A stretch of DNA of 16,001 nucleotides from Sphingobium sp. (GTDB taxonomy: Bacteria; Pseudomonadota; Alphaproteobacteria; Sphingomonadales; Sphingomonadaceae): positions 1 to 16,001 of the forward strand of contig JASBTC010000108.1 in the NCBI GenBank assembly GCA_030148625.1. Direction: 5' to 3'. The notes below the pieces were generated by a model. The model saw only the letters and a list, made by a program, of their open reading frames with translations, did no database searches and was not told where the DNA came from. Both the position numbers and the translations under genes were made by a program. Below, in pieces: positions 1 through 6,594 of the stretch; position 1 is the stretch's first letter; each line of letters opens with the position of its first letter.

Positions 1-229
1 CGTCGCCGACGACCCGCGCGCATTTCTTGTAGCCCTGGCTCGGATCGAGCTTGAGCAGCCGCATCGCCCAGAGCAGCCGTCGATGCACTGGCTTCAGCCC
101 GTCGCGCACATCGGGCAGCGACCGTGCGGTGATGGTGGACAGCGCATAGACCAGATAGCGTTCGCTGAGCGCGGTATCGAAGGGCGCGTCGATGATGTGG
201 TCGAGGGGGTCGGAAAATTCGGTGGCCAT
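1..229 (-). CDS. parC: DNA topoisomerase IV subunit A, N-terminal fragment
   Basis: Partial gene whose start lies in the window and whose remainder runs off the left edge. The visible 76 residues begin [14 protein letters not shown] and include [20 protein letters not shown] followed by [15 protein letters not shown], the diagnostic N-terminus of the GyrA/ParC family. The form [20 protein letters not shown] is typical of alphaproteobacterial ParC rather than GyrA. ParC with ParE forms the type II topoisomerase that decatenates daughter chromosomes. The window stops at ...CARVVGD, just short of the HPHGD motif and quinolone-resistance region expected next; the catalytic tyrosine lies further out. 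The ATG at 229 is chosen because family homology begins almost at once; no strong Shine-Dalgarno sequence precedes it. It is divergent from the toxin-antitoxin operon starting at 345. Confidence 0.93.
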   Translation of the reverse strand, partial: MATEFSDPLDHIIDAPFDTALSERYLVYALSTITARSLPDVRDGLKPVHRRLLWAMRLLKLDPSQGYKKCARVVGD

Positions 230-296
230 AGACAGGCGATAGCAGCGCAGATTCGACGTGGCGAGGGGTACAACGTCGCAACCATGGACTGGTCGA

Positions 297-325
297 TTGC
301 GCGGCGAGGCCTGAGCGATTATATT
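297..325 (+). promoter_or_regulatory. Candidate sigma70-type promoter of the toxin-antitoxin operon
   Basis: A -35-like TTGCGC (297-302), a 17-bp spacer and a -10-like TATATT (320-325) lie just ahead of the antitoxin gene, in the only AT-rich patch of the region. The -10 abuts the inverted repeat at 326-352, so a repressor bound there would block transcription. The -35 match is weak (three of six). Confidence 0.5.
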
Positions 326-352
326 TCAATCATATCGATTACGGATGATTGA
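326..352. promoter_or_regulatory. Inverted-repeat operator of the toxin-antitoxin operon
   Basis: TCAATCAT (326-333) and ATGATTGA (345-352) are perfect 8-bp inverted arms separated by 11 bp. They follow the -10 element directly and the right arm contains the first possible start codon of the antitoxin (345). RHH antitoxins commonly repress their own operon by binding such repeats; the role here is inferred from position and symmetry. Confidence 0.6.
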
Positions 353-623
353 GATGAATGCACCGACCAAAGTCGTGACCGCGCATGTTCCGCTCAACCT
401 GGCGGAGAAGGTGGATGCAATGGCAGCACGGCTCGATCGATCGCGTGGCTGGGTGGTCAAGCAGGCTCTCTCTGCCTGGGTCGATCAGGAGGAGGAGCGT
501 CACCGAATGACCCTCCAGGCATTGGCCGATGTCGATGGCGGGCGCGTGATCGATCATAGCAATATTCTCGCCTGGGCGGACAGCCTGACGACCGACGAGC
601 CGCTGCCGCCGCCAGCCATATGA
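345..623 (+). CDS. Ribbon-helix-helix antitoxin of a type II toxin-antitoxin pair (CopG/ParD-like)
   Basis: 92-residue acidic protein. Its first 50 residues (TKVVTAHVPLNLAEKVDAMA, then ARLDRSRGWVVKQALSAWVD) fit the ribbon-helix-helix fold: a beta strand for DNA contact, then two helices with the typical 'LDRSRGWVVKQAL' helix-turn. The charged C-terminal tail would wrap and neutralise the toxin and is rich in acidic residues (VDQEEERH, TTDEP). The stop overlaps the toxin start in an ATGA (620-623), a usual toxin-antitoxin coupling. Start is uncertain: ATG 345 lies inside the operator arm, while ATG 354 gives MNAPTKVV and may be the true start; neither has a good Shine-Dalgarno sequence, and the transcript leader would be very short. 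Exact subfamily is not resolved. Confidence 0.85.
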   Translation: MIEMNAPTKVVTAHVPLNLAEKVDAMAARLDRSRGWVVKQALSAWVDQEEERHRMTLQALADVDGGRVIDHSNILAWADSLTTDEPLPPPAI

Positions 624-925
624 AAATCCGCTGGACCGGCGCCGCCTCGGACGACCTGGTCCGCCTCCACGCCTTTCTGGCCCCCGTGGCGCCCGAAACA
701 GCCACCCGGATCGTCCAGCAATTGGCGCGGGCACCGGATCGCCTGATCGCCTTTCCCAGGATCGGGGAGAAGCTGGAAGGGTATGAACCGCGTGAAGTCC
801 GCCGCGTCATCGTTGGCAATTATGAGCTCCGCTACGAGATCGCCGATATGACGATCTTCGTCCTCCGATTGTGGCACAGCCGGGAGGATCGCCCCATCGC
901 GACCGGGGAAGGGATGGGCCAGTAG
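620..925 (+). CDS. RelE/ParE-superfamily toxin
   Basis: 101-residue basic protein of usual toxin length. It shows the family pattern: MKIRWTGAASDDLVRLHAFL (first strand and helix), RIVQQLARAPDRLIAFPRIG (second helix and the 'P..G' turn), then EVRRVIVGNYELRYEI and FVLRLWHSREDRP, matching the 'R.l.vgnY.l.Y.i ... I.RvlHs.rd' core. ParE members inhibit DNA gyrase and RelE members cut mRNA on the ribosome; sequence reading alone does not decide which applies. It is coupled by a 4-bp overlap to the upstream RHH antitoxin, so it should be co-translated and neutralised by it. The frame is intact with no sign of decay. Confidence 0.87.
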   Translation: MKIRWTGAASDDLVRLHAFLAPVAPETATRIVQQLARAPDRLIAFPRIGEKLEGYEPREVRRVIVGNYELRYEIADMTIFVLRLWHSREDRPIATGEGMGQ

Positions 926-1038
926 GAGCAGAGGTTTCTGCAGCCCTGTACGATCGCCACCGCGAGGCTTTCGCCGGCCCGCCCTTTCTGCGCCACATTC
1001 GCATGTGAGGCTGCATGCTCGACGGTCGGGAGATCCGC

Positions 1039-1401
1039 GTGGCAGCCTTTATCCTGTTCAGCCTCCAGGCCGCCGCTGCGCTGACCGACCCTGGCATCCC
1101 CGCCGATTTCGACCTGCGCAAGCTCCCCGAACATGAAGAACCGCTCGACGTCACCGGATCGCGGCATTGCCGATCGGAGGATGGCCTTGAGATCGTCGTC
1201 TGCGCCCGCCGCAGCGGCGAGCAGCGCCATCGGCTGCCTGCGCTTCCGGACGCCGCTTACGCGGCCGAACCGGTGCGCGCCGAGATGGGGGCGTTCGGCA
1301 ACAGCAAAGTCGCGATCGACGTGGAGAGCGCGACGATCGGCAGCGGGGCAAGCGCCGTCCAGAGCAAGCGCGCGATGATCCGGCTCAAGACACCTTTCTG
1401 A
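1039..1401 (+). CDS. Small predicted secreted protein, function unknown
   Basis: No function recognised. From GTG 1039 the product is 120 residues with a hydrophobic N-terminus (MAAFILFSLQAAAALTDPG) resembling a signal peptide. A mature part follows with two cysteines (C44 in TGSRHC, C55 in EIVVCARR) that could form a disulfide, and a C-terminus ending MIRLKTPF. The 'D-IVVCARR...RHRLPALPDAAY' stretch resembles small exported proteins common in sphingomonads, which is why I accept it over the opposite-strand frames. GTG 1039 is preferred because GGGAGA sits 6 nt ahead (1028-1033) and the hydrophobic segment begins there. ATG 1015 in the same frame, with GAGG 4 nt upstream, would add eight charged residues and is the alternative. 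Confidence 0.6.
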   Translation: MAAFILFSLQAAAALTDPGIPADFDLRKLPEHEEPLDVTGSRHCRSEDGLEIVVCARRSGEQRHRLPALPDAAYAAEPVRAEMGAFGNSKVAIDVESATIGSGASAVQSKRAMIRLKTPF

Positions 1402-1511
1402 TCGCGTTTCCGAGCGTGCGCCGGCCCGGATAAATCTGCGCGCGCGGCTTGGAGTGCGCACCGGCACCTCCTATCTCCGCACCGTCCTTCCTCCGGCTCT
1501 GGAGACCTGCC

Positions 1512-2558
1512 ATGCGCTACAATCAGTTCGGCAATACCGGCCTGTTCGTTTCGGAAATCTGCCTCGGCGCCATGACCTTCGGTGCGTCGAGCCAGGAGAG
1601 TCTGTGGGGTCAGATCGCCGGACTCGACCAGGAGGGCGTCGATCGCATCGTCGAACGCGCGCTGGCCGCCGGCGTCAATTTCATCGACACCGCCAATGTC
1701 TATTCGGGCGGCGAATCCGAACGGCTGCTCGGCCAGTCGCTGCGCAACCTCGGCGTCAGGCGCAGCGACGTCGTCGTCGCGACAAAGGCATTCGGGCGCA
1801 TGGGGCCTGGCCCCAACGACGCCGGCGCGTCGCGCGGGCACATCATGGATGCGGTGGAACAAAGCCTGGAGCGGCTGCAGACCGATCATATCGATCTCTA
1901 CCAGATCCACGGCAATGACAGCGTCGCCGGCATCGAGGAGACATTACGCGCGCTCGACGATCTCGTGAGCCGCGGCCTCGTCCGCTATGTCGGCGTGTCC
2001 AACTGGGCGGCCTGGAAGATGATGAAAGCGCTCGGCATCTCAGAACGCCGCGGCTTCGCCCGGTTCGAAAGCGCGCAGGCCTATTATTCGATCGCCGGCC
2101 GCGACCTGGAGCGCGAGATCGTGCCTTTCCTCGAATCCGAGAAAATGGGGCTGATGGTCTGGTCGCCGCTCGCCGGCGGACTCTTGTCGGGCAAATACGG
2201 CCCCGGCGGCAGCGAAGGCGAAGGCCGCCGCGCCAGTTTCGACTTCCCGCCGGTCGATCGCGACCGCGCCGACCGGGCGATCGCGGTGATGCGCGAGGTG
2301 GCGGCCGCCCATGATGCCACCGTTCCGCAAGTCGCACTGGCATGGATCCTCGCAAAACCCTTCGTCACCAGCGTCATTATCGGCGCGAAGCGGATCGATC
2401 AGCTCGACGACAATCTGCGCGCGCCCACACTGGCCCTGACCGCGGAGGACATGACGCGCCTCGACACGGTGAGCGCGCTTCCCGAGGAATATCCCGGCTG
2501 GATGTTCTCGCGCCAGGGCAGCGGCCGGGTGCCGGAGCCCTTCGTGCCAAAAGGCTGA
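1512..2558 (+). CDS. Aldo/keto reductase
   Basis: 348-residue NAD(P)H-dependent oxidoreductase of the aldo/keto reductase TIM-barrel family. It opens MRYNQFGNTGLFVSEICLGA, the classical 'G.tGl.vS.i.lG' start. The catalytic tetrad is readable: D59 and Y64 in FIDTANVYSGGESE, K92 in VVVATKAFG, H133 in LYQIHGND. 'GVSNW' and the C-terminal 'VIIGAKRIDQLDDNLRA' (cofactor phosphate-binding region) are present, so it looks complete and active. The LYQIH(G/W) and SNW pattern resembles the YajO/Tas/potassium-channel beta-like branch. The substrate is unknown; such enzymes reduce small aldehydes and ketones in the cytoplasm. ATG 1512 is chosen over upstream in-frame starts because GGAGA lies 6 nt ahead and homology begins immediately. 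Neighbours give no pathway. Confidence 0.93.
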   Translation: MRYNQFGNTGLFVSEICLGAMTFGASSQESLWGQIAGLDQEGVDRIVERALAAGVNFIDTANVYSGGESERLLGQSLRNLGVRRSDVVVATKAFGRMGPGPNDAGASRGHIMDAVEQSLERLQTDHIDLYQIHGNDSVAGIEETLRALDDLVSRGLVRYVGVSNWAAWKMMKALGISERRGFARFESAQAYYSIAGRDLEREIVPFLESEKMGLMVWSPLAGGLLSGKYGPGGSEGEGRRASFDFPPVDRDRADRAIAVMREVAAAHDATVPQVALAWILAKPFVTSVIIGAKRIDQLDDNLRAPTLALTAEDMTRLDTVSALPEEYPGWMFSRQGSGRVPEPFVPKG

Positions 2559-2636
2559 ATCACAAACACCCCTAACGCCCCGTTCACCGCCCCCGGTCAC
2601 CAATAGCCAATATCCCGTCCCCTTATACTGACTCCC

Positions 2637-2661
2637 GCGCGCGTCCTGGGGGATCGCGCGC
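2637..2661. other. Hairpin just upstream of the CAP-domain gene
   Basis: GCGCGCG (2637-2643) and CGCGCGC (2655-2661) form a 7-bp GC-only stem with an 11-nt loop, ending 13 nt before the ATG at 2675. A possible -10 TATACT (2624-2629) precedes it, with no good -35. It could lie in the mRNA leader and affect translation; the function is speculative. Confidence 0.35.
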
Positions 2662-2674
2662 ATGGGGCCGGGAT

Positions 2675-3193
2675 ATGACGAAGCGGACATGGCTGGCGAA
2701 GACCGCACTGTTGCTGGGGCTGGCCCCGGCACTGATCGGCGCGGTGGCGGCGGATCGCGATACGCTGATCCTGGCCGCGCATAATCGCGAGCGCGCGATG
2801 CTCGGTCTGCCGGCGATGCATTGGGATGCGAAGCTTGCGGTCGATGCGCGCGAATGGGCGCAATATCTCGCGGCGAGCGGCGAGTTCGAGCATTTCGAGG
2901 AAGAGTCGGACGATCCCAATGCCCAGGGCGAGAATCTGTGGATGGGCACGCGCGGTGCGTTCAGCCCGGAAACGATGGTCGGCCACTGGGCGCAGGAAAA
3001 GAAGGATTTCGTCTACGGCACCTTCCCCGACAACAGCCGCACGGGCGATCTCGAGGATGTCGGCCATTATACCCAGATCGTCTGGCGCGACACCGGCGCC
3101 GTCGGTTGCGCGATCGTCAGCAACAACGAGGACGATTATCTGGTCTGCCGCTATGCCGCGAGCGGCAATGTGATGGGTGAGCGGCCCTATTGA
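2675..3193 (+). CDS. Secreted CAP/SCP-domain protein
   Basis: 172 residues: a signal peptide of about 26 residues (positive MTKRTWLAK, hydrophobic core ending GAVAA), then a single CAP (SCP/PR-1/Ag5) domain. Family landmarks are clear: helix 'HNRERAMLGLPAMHWDAKLA', FEHF, QGENLWMG, MVGHWAQEKKDF, VGHYTQIVWRDTGAVGCA and YLVCRYAASGNVMGERPY. The usual cavity tetrad corresponds to H73, E86, E108 and H131; C145 and C158 probably form a disulfide. Closest in style to eukaryote-like pathogenesis-related CAP proteins rather than the SafA/YkwD spore type. Bacterial CAP proteins are exported and most have no defined activity; some bind lipids or the cell wall. It stands alone between an aldo/keto reductase and a repeat element. 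Confidence 0.92.
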   Translation: MTKRTWLAKTALLLGLAPALIGAVAADRDTLILAAHNRERAMLGLPAMHWDAKLAVDAREWAQYLAASGEFEHFEEESDDPNAQGENLWMGTRGAFSPETMVGHWAQEKKDFVYGTFPDNSRTGDLEDVGHYTQIVWRDTGAVGCAIVSNNEDDYLVCRYAASGNVMGERPY

Positions 3194-3203
3194 GGCTGTT
3201 TGA

Positions 3204-3227
3204 CATCATACCGGCGAAAGCGAGACC
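3204..3227. repeat. Degenerate single copy of a GCGAAAGC-type palindromic repeat
   Basis: CATCATACCGGCGAAAGCG and following bases (to 3227) resemble one arm of the inverted repeat at 3257-3345, which shares the core GTCAT-CC-GCGAAAGC, but with several changes. It looks like a decayed repeat copy just downstream of the CAP gene. Confidence 0.4.
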
Positions 3228-3256
3228 TTAGCGCGCGGCGACGGTGCCCTCACTAT

Positions 3257-3345
3257 GTCATCCTCGCGAAAGCGGGGATCCCGCTTCTTCTTCTCTCTTC
3301 GGATACTTCACGGAAAAGCTGGATCCCCGCTTTCGCGAGGATGAC
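3257..3345. repeat. Long inverted repeat between convergent genes (REP-like or bidirectional terminator)
   Basis: Two perfectly complementary 25-bp arms lie at 3257-3281 and 3321-3345, separated by 39 bp. The arm begins GTCATCCTCGCG and carries the core GCGAAAGCGGGGATCC. The arms could form a very stable stem in RNA or a cruciform in DNA. It sits between the ends of the convergent CAP and LysR genes, where it would stop transcription from both sides. The GTCAT...GCGAAAGC core is of the type scattered through sphingomonad intergenic regions, and a related sequence lies at 12038-12057 and 12371-12390 in this window. Confidence 0.75.
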
Positions 3346-3360
3346 GGGTTGGATTAGTCC

Positions 3361-4260
3361 CTACACCTCCCGCCCCGCCTGATCCTTCGCGATCTCCGCC
3401 AGCAGCCATTCGCGGAAGCGCTTGATCTTGGGGACGTTGCGGCGCTGTTCGGGGCAGACCAGCCAATAGCCATAGCCGCGCGAGGAAAGCTGGTCGGACA
3501 ATCGCACCAGCCGCCCTTCGGCCAGATCGTTGCGCCAGAAGAAGGGCGTCAGCATCGCGACGCCTTGCCCCGCCATCGCGGCATTGCCTTCATTGGCCTG
3601 TGAATCGAGGCGCACGCCCGGCTTGATCGTGCCATCGGGCACGTCGACGCCCGCCTCGCGCAGCCAATAAGCCCACCAGGGATCCTGCGGACTGATCAGC
3701 GGAAGGTCGAGCAGGTCGGCGGGTTCGATCCTGCCGCCATGGCGCGCCAGGAATTCGGGGCTGCACATCGGCGTGAAATCGATGCGCAGCAGCAAGTCCG
3801 TCGCCAGCCCCGGCCAGGAGCCAAGCCCGACGCGCACCGCGACGTCGACATCGTCGGTGAAATCGGTGAGCGCGTCATTGGCCAGCAGCCGCACCGCCAT
3901 GTCGGGATGCTGGACCTGGAATCCGCCCAGCCGCCAGGCGAACCACGTGTTGGCAAAGGTCTGTGAGGTCGAGATCGTCAGCATCGACTCGTCCTCCGAA
4001 CGGACGGTCGCAAAGGCGCTGTCGAGCGTGTCGAATGCGCGCGACACCAGGGGCGCGATGCGGCGCCCTGCCTCGGTCAGCGTCACCTGTCGCCGGACGC
4101 GGTGGAACAGCGCGACGCCCAGCCGCTCTTCGAGCAATTTCATCTGATAGCTGACCGCCGCCTGGGTCATGCCCAGTTCGTCCGCGGCGCGCGTGAAATT
4201 GCCGTGACGCGCGGCGGCTTCGAACACCCGGACGGCAGCGAGAGGCGGCAAGCGACGCAT
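3361..4260 (-). CDS. LysR-family transcriptional regulator (GcvA-like)
   Basis: 299 residues, usual LysR length. The N-terminal winged HTH spans about residues 4-63, with 'LAAVRVFEAAARHGNFTRAADELG' and the recognition helix 'MTQAAVSYQMKLLEERLG' (about 31-48). A type-2 periplasmic-binding-like effector domain fills the rest (about 90-290). The opening 'RLPPLAAVRVFEAAARHGNFTRAA', and the motifs DVDVAVRVGLGSWPG and WWAYWLREAG, place it with GcvA-like regulators, a group that includes activators of glycine cleavage and of beta-lactamases; the effector cannot be told. It is divergent from the 59-aa gene at 4378, and a LysR-type palindrome (4268-4286) lies 7 nt before its own start codon, so it probably controls itself and that gene. 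Confidence 0.93.
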   Translation of the reverse strand: MRRLPPLAAVRVFEAAARHGNFTRAADELGMTQAAVSYQMKLLEERLGVALFHRVRRQVTLTEAGRRIAPLVSRAFDTLDSAFATVRSEDESMLTISTSQTFANTWFAWRLGGFQVQHPDMAVRLLANDALTDFTDDVDVAVRVGLGSWPGLATDLLLRIDFTPMCSPEFLARHGGRIEPADLLDLPLISPQDPWWAYWLREAGVDVPDGTIKPGVRLDSQANEGNAAMAGQGVAMLTPFFWRNDLAEGRLVRLSDQLSSRGYGYWLVCPEQRRNVPKIKRFREWLLAEIAKDQAGREV

Positions 4261-4267
4261 CGCCTAT

Positions 4268-4286
4268 TCATAAGGCAGCCTTATGA
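4268..4286. promoter_or_regulatory. Palindromic LysR-type operator (T-N11-A)
   Basis: TCATAAGGCAGCCTTATGA is a perfect interrupted palindrome: two 8-bp arms around CAG. Its core TAAGGCAGCCTTA (4271-4283) fits the LysR box T-N11-A exactly. It lies 7 nt from the LysR start codon and about 90 nt before the divergent small gene. This is the arrangement in which a LysR protein represses itself and activates its neighbour. Confidence 0.7.
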
Positions 4287-4377
4287 TCTCGGTCCAGCCT
4301 TTTGTTGGCGCGACGCCCGTCAATTCGCCATTTGGGTGTCAGCCGGAAGCCTCCGGAATTCATGAAAGGAACATCCC

Positions 4378-4557
4378 ATGCGCGATGCTTATGATGCCCG
4401 GATGTGGGCGGACCACCACCAGTCCTTCACTGCCACGATCGGCAGGGCGATCGATGCGACCATGGTCGCGCTGACCAAGCTGAACGAGATTCAGTTCGCC
4501 GCACCGTGGCAGGTGCGTGCCAAGCCGGTTCGCAAGACTATCCGCCCCGCGCGGTGA
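4378..4557 (+). CDS. Small protein of unknown function, divergent from LysR regulator
   Basis: 59-residue ORF, not recognised as a named family. It is supported by an AAAGGAA Shine-Dalgarno sequence about 7 nt before ATG 4378, by its divergent position from the LysR gene across a palindromic LysR box, and by a protein-like composition. [20 protein letters not shown] and the following [18 protein letters not shown] look like an amphipathic helical hairpin with histidines, then a basic tail ([13 protein letters not shown]). No signal peptide or membrane segment is present, so it should be cytosolic. The final 20 bp overlap the 3' end of the convergent glutaminase gene. It is likely the regulated partner of the LysR protein. 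That it is real rests on context rather than homology. Confidence 0.6.
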   Translation: MRDAYDARMWADHHQSFTATIGRAIDATMVALTKLNEIQFAAPWQVRAKPVRKTIRPAR

Positions 4558-5476
4558 AGACGGACCAGCCGGTGGCGTCCGACAGTCGTTCCAGGGCCAA
4601 CGAACCGAGCTGAGAATTGCCGCGGTCGTTGAGTCCTGGCGACCAGACCGCGATCGACGCCTCCCCCGGCACGATGGCGAGAATGCCGCCGCCGACCCCC
4701 GATTTACCCGGAATGCCGACGCGAAAGGCGAATTCGCCCGATCCGTCATAATGGCCGCAAGTGAGCATCAGCGCATTGATCCGCCGTGCGCGGAGCGCGG
4801 GGACCACCAGCCGCCCAGTGCCGGGATGCACCCCGTCATGCGCCAGGAACCGTCCGGCCATGGCGAGCTGCCGGCAGCTCATCGCCAATGCGCACTGATT
4901 GAAATAGACATTGAGCGCATCCTCGACGCGCCGCTCCATATTGCCGAACGCCTTCATATAATTGGCCAGCGCGATGTTGCGGAACCCGGTCTCCGCCTCC
5001 GATCCCGCGACCTCCATGTCGATCTCTATGTGATCGTCATCGGCGAGGTAGCGGACGAAGCGCAGGATCTCGCCGATCGTCGCGCGCGGATCGCCGCGGC
5101 CGAGCACCACATCGCTCACCACCAGCGCGCCCGCGTTTATGAACGGGTTGCGCGGAATGCCATGCTCCTGTTCGAGCTGGACGATCGAGTTGAACGCGGA
5201 CCCCGACGGCTCCCGCCCCACCCGCTTCCACAGCGCCTCCCCGACCTTGCCGAGCGCCATCGTCAGCGTGAACACCTTGGAAATGCTCTGGATCGAAAAT
5301 GCGGCATCGGCCTCGCCCGCCATGAAGAGGCGCCCATCCGCCGTCGCCACCGCAATGCCGAAGCGCTTCGGATCGACCTTGGCGAGCGCCGGAATATAAT
5401 CCGCCACACGACCGCGATCCGGCGCGCCAGCGATCTCGTCGGCGATCGCATCGATGATGCGTTGGATATCAGGCAC
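4538..5476 (-). CDS. glsA: Glutaminase (serine-dependent, beta-lactamase-like fold)
   Basis: 312 residues, close to the usual 305-310 for bacterial GlsA/GlsB. It hydrolyses L-glutamine to glutamate and ammonia in the cytoplasm. The nucleophile motif SxxK is seen as S64-K67 in [12 protein letters not shown]. Other family blocks are [68 protein letters not shown] and [18 protein letters not shown]. It begins at a GTG (5476) preceded by a strong GGGGAGG about 4 nt away, and the family's PDIQ.IID start follows directly. It is divergent from the DUF4349 lipoprotein, with which it shares a 157-bp promoter region, and converges with a 20-bp overlap on the small gene. In acid-resistant enterobacteria the enzyme supplies ammonia; its purpose here is unknown. 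Confidence 0.95.
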   Translation of the reverse strand: MPDIQRIIDAIADEIAGAPDRGRVADYIPALAKVDPKRFGIAVATADGRLFMAGEADAAFSIQSISKVFTLTMALGKVGEALWKRVGREPSGSAFNSIVQLEQEHGIPRNPFINAGALVVSDVVLGRGDPRATIGEILRFVRYLADDDHIEIDMEVAGSEAETGFRNIALANYMKAFGNMERRVEDALNVYFNQCALAMSCRQLAMAGRFLAHDGVHPGTGRLVVPALRARRINALMLTCGHYDGSGEFAFRVGIPGKSGVGGGILAIVPGEASIAVWSPGLNDRGNSQLGSLALERLSDATGWSVFTARGG

Positions 5477-5577
5477 ACCGCCTCCCCTTCACCGCTCCCT
5501 TAACCACTTCGCGGCCGCGCATCACCCGATTTGCGCGCGTGACCTATCAGCCACAGTTCATCGACATATTTGCACGA

Positions 5578-5608
5578 TTGACCGCAATCTCAACCAATGA
5601 GCTAATAT
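5578..5608 (+). promoter_or_regulatory. Candidate promoter of the DUF4349-like lipoprotein gene
   Basis: TTGACC (5578-5583) matches the -35 consensus well. The AT-rich stretch GCTAATATAT (5601-5610) supplies a -10, either GCTAAT at 17 bp or TAATAT at 19 bp. The start codon is at 5634, giving a short leader containing GAGGAGAAGG. Confidence 0.5.
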
Positions 5609-5633
5609 ATCATCATTGGAGAGGAGAAGGTGC

Positions 5634-6545
5634 ATGCGCAAGCTTTCCGGACTGGCCCTGATATCGCTCGTATCGACGCTGGCGCTTGCCGGCTGCAGCA
5701 AACCGGCCCCGTCGGAAAATGCGGTCGAAATGCAGGCGTTGTCGGTCCAAGACACGAGCGAAGCGCCCGCAGCGGGGCGAGCCAGCCCACCCGGCATCGC
5801 GCCTACCGCCGCGCCCGGAGTCGCCTTCAACTATCGTTACGATTTCCGCATGGACGCCGCGAAGATCGGCGAAATCCAAGAGAAGCACGCCCAGGCCTGC
5901 GAGAAGCTGGGCATCGACCGCTGCCGGATCACCGGCATGTCGTACCAGTTGATCAACGATCGCGACATCGCCGCGATGCTCGCCTTCAAGCTCGAGCCTT
6001 CGCTGGCGCGGCAATTCGGCAAGGACGGGATCGGACTGGTCAAGGCCGCGGAGGGCATGCTGGTCCGCAGCGAGATCAGCGGCGTCGACGCGGGCTCGGC
6101 GATCAGCGCCGCCGGCCGCGCCCAGGGGCGGCTTCGCGACGAGCGGACACGGCTGGAAGAACGGCTGAAGCAGCCCAAACTCACCGAAGCCGAGCGCGCG
6201 GAGATTCGCGGCCGGCTGGAGGACGTCGCGCGCCAGATCGAATCGACCAATGTCACGCGCGAGGAGAATCAGGAATCGCTCGCCAACACGCCGATGGTCT
6301 TCAATTACGGATCGGGAGAGGTCGTACCCGGCTTCGATGCCCGCTCCCCGCTGCGCGAGGCGTTCCGCACCGCGGGCGAGACATTTGTCGGCGCCGTCGC
6401 CGTATTCATCGTCATACTTGGCGCATTGCTGCCGCTGTTGCTGCTGGCCGCTCTGGCCTGGGGACTCTGGCGGCTGTTGCGTCCGATCCTGCGCAAATGG
6501 CGCCCCGAAACGACCGAAACCGCAACACCGCCCACGACCGGCTGA
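5634..6545 (+). CDS. DUF4349-like lipoprotein with C-terminal membrane segment
   Basis: 303 residues. A lipoprotein signal (MRKLSGLALISLVSTLALAG, lipobox LAGC with lipidated C21) is followed by a Pro/Ala-rich linker. The folded part starts near FNYRYDFRMDAAKIGEIQEK, and KLGIDRCRITGMSYQLIND matches the 'Y.f...A..v...q..h...C..lG...C.i..m.y' pattern I associate with DUF4349-type proteins. A charged, probably coiled-coil region spans about 160-220 (RLRDERTRLEERLKQ, EIRGRLEDVARQIES). A strong membrane segment lies at about 250-280, followed by a basic tail. Together these suggest a periplasmic domain anchored to the inner membrane by its C-terminus; the lipid anchor would be a second tether. Function is unknown. 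ATG 5634 is preferred over a TTG 18 nt upstream because AGGAG lies 7 nt ahead and the signal peptide starts there. Confidence 0.82.
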   Translation: MRKLSGLALISLVSTLALAGCSKPAPSENAVEMQALSVQDTSEAPAAGRASPPGIAPTAAPGVAFNYRYDFRMDAAKIGEIQEKHAQACEKLGIDRCRITGMSYQLINDRDIAAMLAFKLEPSLARQFGKDGIGLVKAAEGMLVRSEISGVDAGSAISAAGRAQGRLRDERTRLEERLKQPKLTEAERAEIRGRLEDVARQIESTNVTREENQESLANTPMVFNYGSGEVVPGFDARSPLREAFRTAGETFVGAVAVFIVILGALLPLLLLAALAWGLWRLLRPILRKWRPETTETATPPTTG

Positions 6546-6553
6546 ACGCCCAA

Positions 6554-6582
6554 TTGCACCCCCGGTGTCGTTGAGCTATAGG
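6554..6582 (+). promoter_or_regulatory. Candidate promoter of purC
   Basis: TTGCAC (6554-6559), a 17-bp spacer and TATAGG (6577-6582) lie right after the lipoprotein gene. The same architecture (TTGAAC, 17 bp, CATAGG) precedes purS at 10631-10659, which strengthens both calls. Predicted transcription would start near 6589. Confidence 0.5.
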
Positions 6583-6594
6583 CGCCCCCTTCCA

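Noticed and set aside
928..941. GCAGA/TCTGC mini-hairpin after the toxin gene as a terminator
   Set aside because: The stem is only 5 bp and no T-run follows; too weak to call.
832..1467. 211-codon open frame on minus, across the toxin end and the small secreted protein
   Set aside because: It overlaps the end of the toxin gene and has low-complexity Ala/Arg-rich sequence; the plus-strand gene has a good ribosome binding site and a signal peptide.
3200..3382. 60-codon plus ORF across the 25-bp inverted repeat
   Set aside because: It only translates the repeat arms (ILAKAGIP and SWIPAFARM peptides are typical of such repeats) and lacks a ribosome binding site.
4517..5503. 328-codon open frame on plus, opposite the glutaminase
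   Set aside because: The minus strand encodes a clear complete glutaminase; the plus frame is arginine/histidine-rich and has no family match.
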